From the NCBI RefSeq assembly GCF_005796105.1, contig NZ_VAUO01000007.1, positions 124,001-188,000 of the forward strand: a stretch of 64,000 bases of DNA, written 5' to 3'. Shown in pieces: positions 61,356 to 64,000 of this stretch. The DNA comes from Pseudomonas mosselii (lineage in GTDB: Bacteria > Pseudomonadota > Gammaproteobacteria > Pseudomonadales > Pseudomonadaceae). The stretch's first letter is position 1, and every line of letters begins with the position of its first letter. Made by a program: the position numbers and the translations under genes. A model generated the notes under the pieces. That model was not told the origin of the DNA, did no database searches, and saw only the letters and a program-made list of their open reading frames with translations.

Positions 61356-62048
61356 TTGGCTGCGAAGAAAAAGCCCGCACCCAAGCGCGGCGCCAGCCGC
61401 CACCAGCCGCCCGCCAAGCAGCCGATCCCCGGCTGGGTGTGGCTGGCGGTCGGCCTGACCGTCGGCGCCTTCATCGTCTTCCTGATGAAGCTCGAACCCG
61501 GTGGCGGTGATATCAAGCGCACCAAGCCCGAGCAACAGAAGCCGGAGAAAGTCGCCGAGGCGAGCAAGAACACCACCCCGACACCGCAGCAGCCGGTGAA
61601 GCCGAAGTATGACTTCTATACCCTGCTGCCCGAGTCGGAAGTGATCGTGCCGCCAGAGGCCGTACCGGAGAAGACCCCACCGGTGCCGGCGGTGCCAACC
61701 ACGCCTGTCACCCCGGCAGAGGCGGCCAAGATCGACACCGCCCGCGCCCAGGCTGCGCTGATGGGTGAAACGCCACCACCGGCGCCCCCGGTGATCAAGC
61801 CGGCAGCCACCACCCAGTTCTTCCTGCAGGCCGGCTCGTTCCGCAAGCAGGCCGACGCCGACAAGGTCCGCGCGCAGATCATCCTGCTCGGCCAAGCCGT
61901 CAAGGTCGAGTCGGGGACGGTCAAGGAAGAGACCTGGTACCGCGTGATGGTCGGCCCGTTCAGCAATCGCGAACAGCTGACCGTGGCGCAAAAACAACTG
62001 GCCGGTGCAGGCTTCAGCAACCTGCTGCTGCAACAGCGCCGCCCCTGA
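61356..62048 (+). CDS. SPOR-domain membrane protein (FtsN-like)
   Basis: 230 residues: basic cytoplasmic N-terminus (AAKKKPAPKRGASRHQPPAK), one transmembrane helix (about 28-46, GWVWLAVGLTVGAFIVFLM), Pro/Lys-rich periplasmic linker and a C-terminal SPOR domain (about 150-226, TTQFFLQAGSFRKQADADKVRAQI ... RVMVGPFSNREQL). The position after argS is conserved for this FtsN-like protein. TTG start, coupled to argS. Confidence 0.9.
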   Translation: MAAKKKPAPKRGASRHQPPAKQPIPGWVWLAVGLTVGAFIVFLMKLEPGGGDIKRTKPEQQKPEKVAEASKNTTPTPQQPVKPKYDFYTLLPESEVIVPPEAVPEKTPPVPAVPTTPVTPAEAAKIDTARAQAALMGETPPPAPPVIKPAATTQFFLQAGSFRKQADADKVRAQIILLGQAVKVESGTVKEETWYRVMVGPFSNREQLTVAQKQLAGAGFSNLLLQQRRP

Positions 62049-62243
62049 CGGGCGGCAAGCTGCAAACCCTAAGCAGCAAGTCGTAAGCTGCAAGCTGCCA
62101 GAAAAAGCAGTGGGCGTTCGCGACTAATTCCCGTCAGTTAAGCCTGTGTTGCAGTAGTTGGGGCCGCAAAGCGGCCCCCATTGGCTTAACGGACTCGCAT
62201 TAGGCCTACGCGACCCGCTTTTTCTTGAAGCTTGCCGCTTGCC
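62047..62243. repeat. Large nested imperfect palindrome (hairpin repeat, copy 6)
   Basis: About 195 bases between converging genes, nearly all of which can fold on themselves. The outer arms carry GGCGGCAAGCTGCAA and GAAGCTTGCCGC. The next arms are GCCAGAAAAAGC / GCTTTTTCTT and CGCG...CTAAT / ATTAG...CGCG. The inner perfect 8-mer pair is GTTAAGCC (62137-62144) / GGCTTAAC (62183-62190). The centre is GGGGCCGC-AAA-GCGGCCCC (62160-62178). It may also end transcription of both genes. Confidence 0.7.
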
Positions 62244-62669
62244 TTAGGCCCTACGCCGCTCGGCGTTGACCAGAGACACCTGGCTGTTCAGGGTCCAGAA
62301 GTCGTACAGCACCCCCAGCAGGAACACACCACCGGTACACAGGTAAATCAGCGCGCTGATCCACTTGCCCTGGTACAGGCGATGCACGCCGAACACCCCC
62401 AGGAACGTCAGCAGCACCCATGCCAGGCTGTAGTCGACACTGCCAGACTGGAAACGCATGTCCGCCTCGCGGTCCATCGACGGGATCAGGAACAGGTCGA
62501 TCAGCCAGCCAATCCCCAACAGCCCGAGGGTGAAGAACCAGATCGTCCCAGTGATGGGCTTGCCGTAGTAGAAGCGGTGCGCTCCGGTGAAGCCGAAAAT
62601 CCACAGCAAGTACCCTAGTACCTTGCTGTGCGTGTCATTGACTGCCCCACCCTTTTGATAACCATTCAT
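62244..62669 (-). CDS. Protein with two tandem TM2 domains
   Basis: 141 residues with four transmembrane helices arranged as two TM2-like units: GYLLWIFGFTGAHRFYYGK then TIWFFTLGLLGIGWLIDLF, and WVLLTFLGVFGVHRLYQGKW then LIYLCTGGVFLLGVLYDFW. Each has the G-x-H-R-x-Y-x-G-K motif before the second helix and a DLF/DFW end. Function is unknown. The ATG at 62669 (MNGYQKGG) has GAGGG upstream. It is divergent from the NlpC/P60 gene. Confidence 0.82.
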   Translation of the reverse strand: MNGYQKGGAVNDTHSKVLGYLLWIFGFTGAHRFYYGKPITGTIWFFTLGLLGIGWLIDLFLIPSMDREADMRFQSGSVDYSLAWVLLTFLGVFGVHRLYQGKWISALIYLCTGGVFLLGVLYDFWTLNSQVSLVNAERRRA

Positions 62670-62702
62670 TCGAAGCCCTCGTGGGATAGCTGAAAATTTT
62701 CT

Positions 62703-62726
62703 AACGGAAAATGTGACTTTTCCGTT
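62703..62726. promoter_or_regulatory. Inverted repeat in the TM2-NlpC/P60 divergent region
   Basis: Perfect 9-base arms AACGGAAAA / TTTTCCGTT with a 6-base spacer, in the 157-base gap between divergent genes; a candidate operator or leader hairpin. Confidence 0.4.
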
Positions 62727-62826
62727 TCCACCCGACATATGGTACGCGCCCACACGACCAACGGATCAGAAATTGATCAAAAAGCTGTTATAAAGTTGCG
62801 CGCCAACACTTATAAGAGCTTCAACT

Positions 62827-63465
62827 ATGCCGCCTTTCTTCAAGACATGGCTGACCCTCTGCCTACTTTTGCCCCTGGCCGCCCACGCCACCAACCGTGA
62901 GCAACGTCTTCCCAGCGGTTTCACCGGCTACACCAGCAATGCCGATGCCTCGGTGAAACGCTCCCCGCTCCATTACCGCAACACCACCGTGCAGGCGCGC
63001 CCTAGCAACGCTGCCCGCCAGCAGGCGCAGCAGGCTGTGGCCATGTCACCCAAGCAGAGCAGCCAAGTGCTCAGCCGCGCGGTGAACGTACTCGGCACCC
63101 CTTACCGTTGGGGTGGCAGCAGCCCGAAGAAGGGTTTCGACTGTAGCGGGCTGGTCAAGTACGCCTTCAATGACGTGGCCAATGTCGACCTGCCGCGCAC
63201 TTCCAACGCCATGGCTCAAGGCCAAGGCGTCAAAGTGGCCCGTGGCGACCTCAAACCAGGCGACCTGATCTTCTTCAACATCAAGAGCCGCCGGGTGAAC
63301 CACGTCGCCATCTACCTAGGCAACGACCGCTTTATCCATGCGCCGCGTACCGGCAAGCGAGTGAGCATCGACAGCCTGGAGAAACCGTACTGGCAGAAGC
63401 ACTACGTAGTTGCCAAACGTGTACTGCCCAAAGACCAACAGGCGCTGAACCTGGCCAAGCGCTGA
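62827..63465 (+). CDS. NlpC/P60-family peptidoglycan endopeptidase
   Basis: 212-residue exported cysteine peptidase. Signal peptide at 1-21 (WLTLCLLLPLAAHATN), a low-complexity linker and the NlpC/P60 domain (about 80-205). The catalytic Cys is in FDCSGLVKYAF, the first His in VNHVAIYLGN and the polar third residue in FIHAPRTGKRV. Likely cuts stem peptides (gamma-D-Glu to diaminopimelate), like Spr/MepS. Not a lipoprotein, as no lipobox is seen. Confidence 0.92.
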   Translation: MPPFFKTWLTLCLLLPLAAHATNREQRLPSGFTGYTSNADASVKRSPLHYRNTTVQARPSNAARQQAQQAVAMSPKQSSQVLSRAVNVLGTPYRWGGSSPKKGFDCSGLVKYAFNDVANVDLPRTSNAMAQGQGVKVARGDLKPGDLIFFNIKSRRVNHVAIYLGNDRFIHAPRTGKRVSIDSLEKPYWQKHYVVAKRVLPKDQQALNLAKR

Positions 63466-63489
63466 CGCAGCAGGGGCGCCTGCATCGCG

Positions 63490-64000
63490 CTACTCGATCA
63501 CCCCTTGTTCCCGCAGCGCCTGCATCGCGGCCTGCAGCGTTATCATCCCCTGCCCCGCCCCTGTCTGCATCAGCGAAGGAACCTGGGCCATGCGCCCTTC
63601 GCGGATCAGATTGCGCACAGCAGGCGTCGCTACCAACACTTCGCGTGCCGCCACACGCCCGCCGCCCTTGCGCTTCAACAACACTTGCGCCACCACCAGG
63701 CGCAGCGCCTCGGCGAGCATCGCGCGCACCAGCGGTTTCTCCTCGGCAGCGAACACGTCCACCAAACGATCCACGCAGCTCACCGCCGAGCGTGTGTGCA
63801 CGGTCGCCAGTACCAGGTGGCCGGTTTCAGCCGCGCGCAGCGCCAGGCGAATGCTCGGCAGATCACGTAACTCACCGATCATGATCACATCCGGGTCCTG
63901 ACGCAGAGCGCTGCGCAGGCCGTGGGCAAAGCTACGGCAGTCACGGCCGATCTCGCGCTGGTTGAGCAGGCTGCGCCGCCCCGCGTGGAGGAACTCGACC
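63490..64000 (-). CDS. pilT: Twitching motility ATPase PilT (3' part)
   Basis: C-terminal ~169 residues of the pilus retraction ATPase; the 5' part, including Walker A, lies beyond the window. Present: LLNQREIGRD (end of the Asp box region), the Walker B QDPDVIMIGELRD, the His box TGHLVLATVHTRSAVSCVDRLVDVF and the C-terminal domain. The AIRNLIRE motif at the retraction-related C-terminus reads AVRNLIREGR. The frame is open through base 64000. Confidence 0.94.
   Translation of the reverse strand, partial: VEFLHAGRRSLLNQREIGRDCRSFAHGLRSALRQDPDVIMIGELRDLPSIRLALRAAETGHLVLATVHTRSAVSCVDRLVDVFAAEEKPLVRAMLAEALRLVVAQVLLKRKGGGRVAAREVLVATPAVRNLIREGRMAQVPSLMQTGAGQGMITLQAAMQALREQGVIE

Overview
The window is a chromosomal segment of a Pseudomonas, most likely from the P. 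putida group (putida/mosselii/entomophila type). The evidence is the gene order ntrBC-trmL-secB-grx-gpmI, betTIBA, hemE-gltDB, damX-aroB-aroK-pilQ...pilM, ponA, maeB, rpmE-priA-argS. High GC content and many putida-type REP elements (core like GCGGGCAAGCCCGCTCC) agree. Most of it is core genome with short intergenic gaps. I saw no rRNA, tRNA, insertion sequence, prophage or CRISPR array.

Layout. (1) 1-2600: the end of the nitrogen sensor kinase gene glnL/ntrB, then glnG/ntrC, a REP pair, and a locus that looks like the NtrC/sigma-54-dependent small RNA NrsZ: two NtrC-like sites, a near-consensus -24/-12 promoter and four tandem ~62-bp repeats, each folding into the same hairpin. (2) 2588-10125: a membrane-anchored hypothetical, trmL, secB/grxC/rhodanese on the minus strand, then gpmI, an EnvC-type amidase activator, a carboxy-terminal protease and a YibQ-type deacetylase-fold protein. 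(3) 10131-19597: an accessory block with two ~1550-residue paralogous proteins in tandem, resembling the Pseudomonas family usually annotated as dermonecrotic-toxin (ToxA_N/DUF6543) proteins. (4) 19714-26210: choline uptake and oxidation to glycine betaine (betT divergent from betI-betB-betA). (5) 26476-36675: a K+/H+ antiporter, an MscK-type channel, SelO, thioredoxin 2, an orphan ParA, and a LysR/MFS divergent pair. (6) 36725-44468: a BOF-fold stress protein, hemE and gltBD (glutamate synthase). (7) 44844-51784: one minus-strand run pilM-pilN-pilOP-pilQ-aroK-aroB-damX, with PilO and PilP fused in one polypeptide. (8) 51917-64000: ponA, maeB, thermonuclease, rpmE, priA, argS, a SPOR protein, a double-TM2 protein, an NlpC/P60 hydrolase and the end of pilT.

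Functional themes. Nitrogen assimilation is represented by NtrBC, the NrsZ-like RNA and GOGAT. Osmotic adaptation is represented by betTIBA, the antiporter and MscK. Envelope and septum work is represented by EnvC, Ctp, DamX, PonA, the SPOR protein and NlpC/P60. A reduced type IV pilus set is also present.

Intergenic regions carry two repeat classes: ordinary REP/BIME elements, and a family of larger imperfect hairpins built from GCTGCAAGCTTGC-like words that recurs in at least six gaps.

Gene starts were chosen by ribosome-binding site, spacing and expected family length. All homology statements come from reading motifs, not from database searches.
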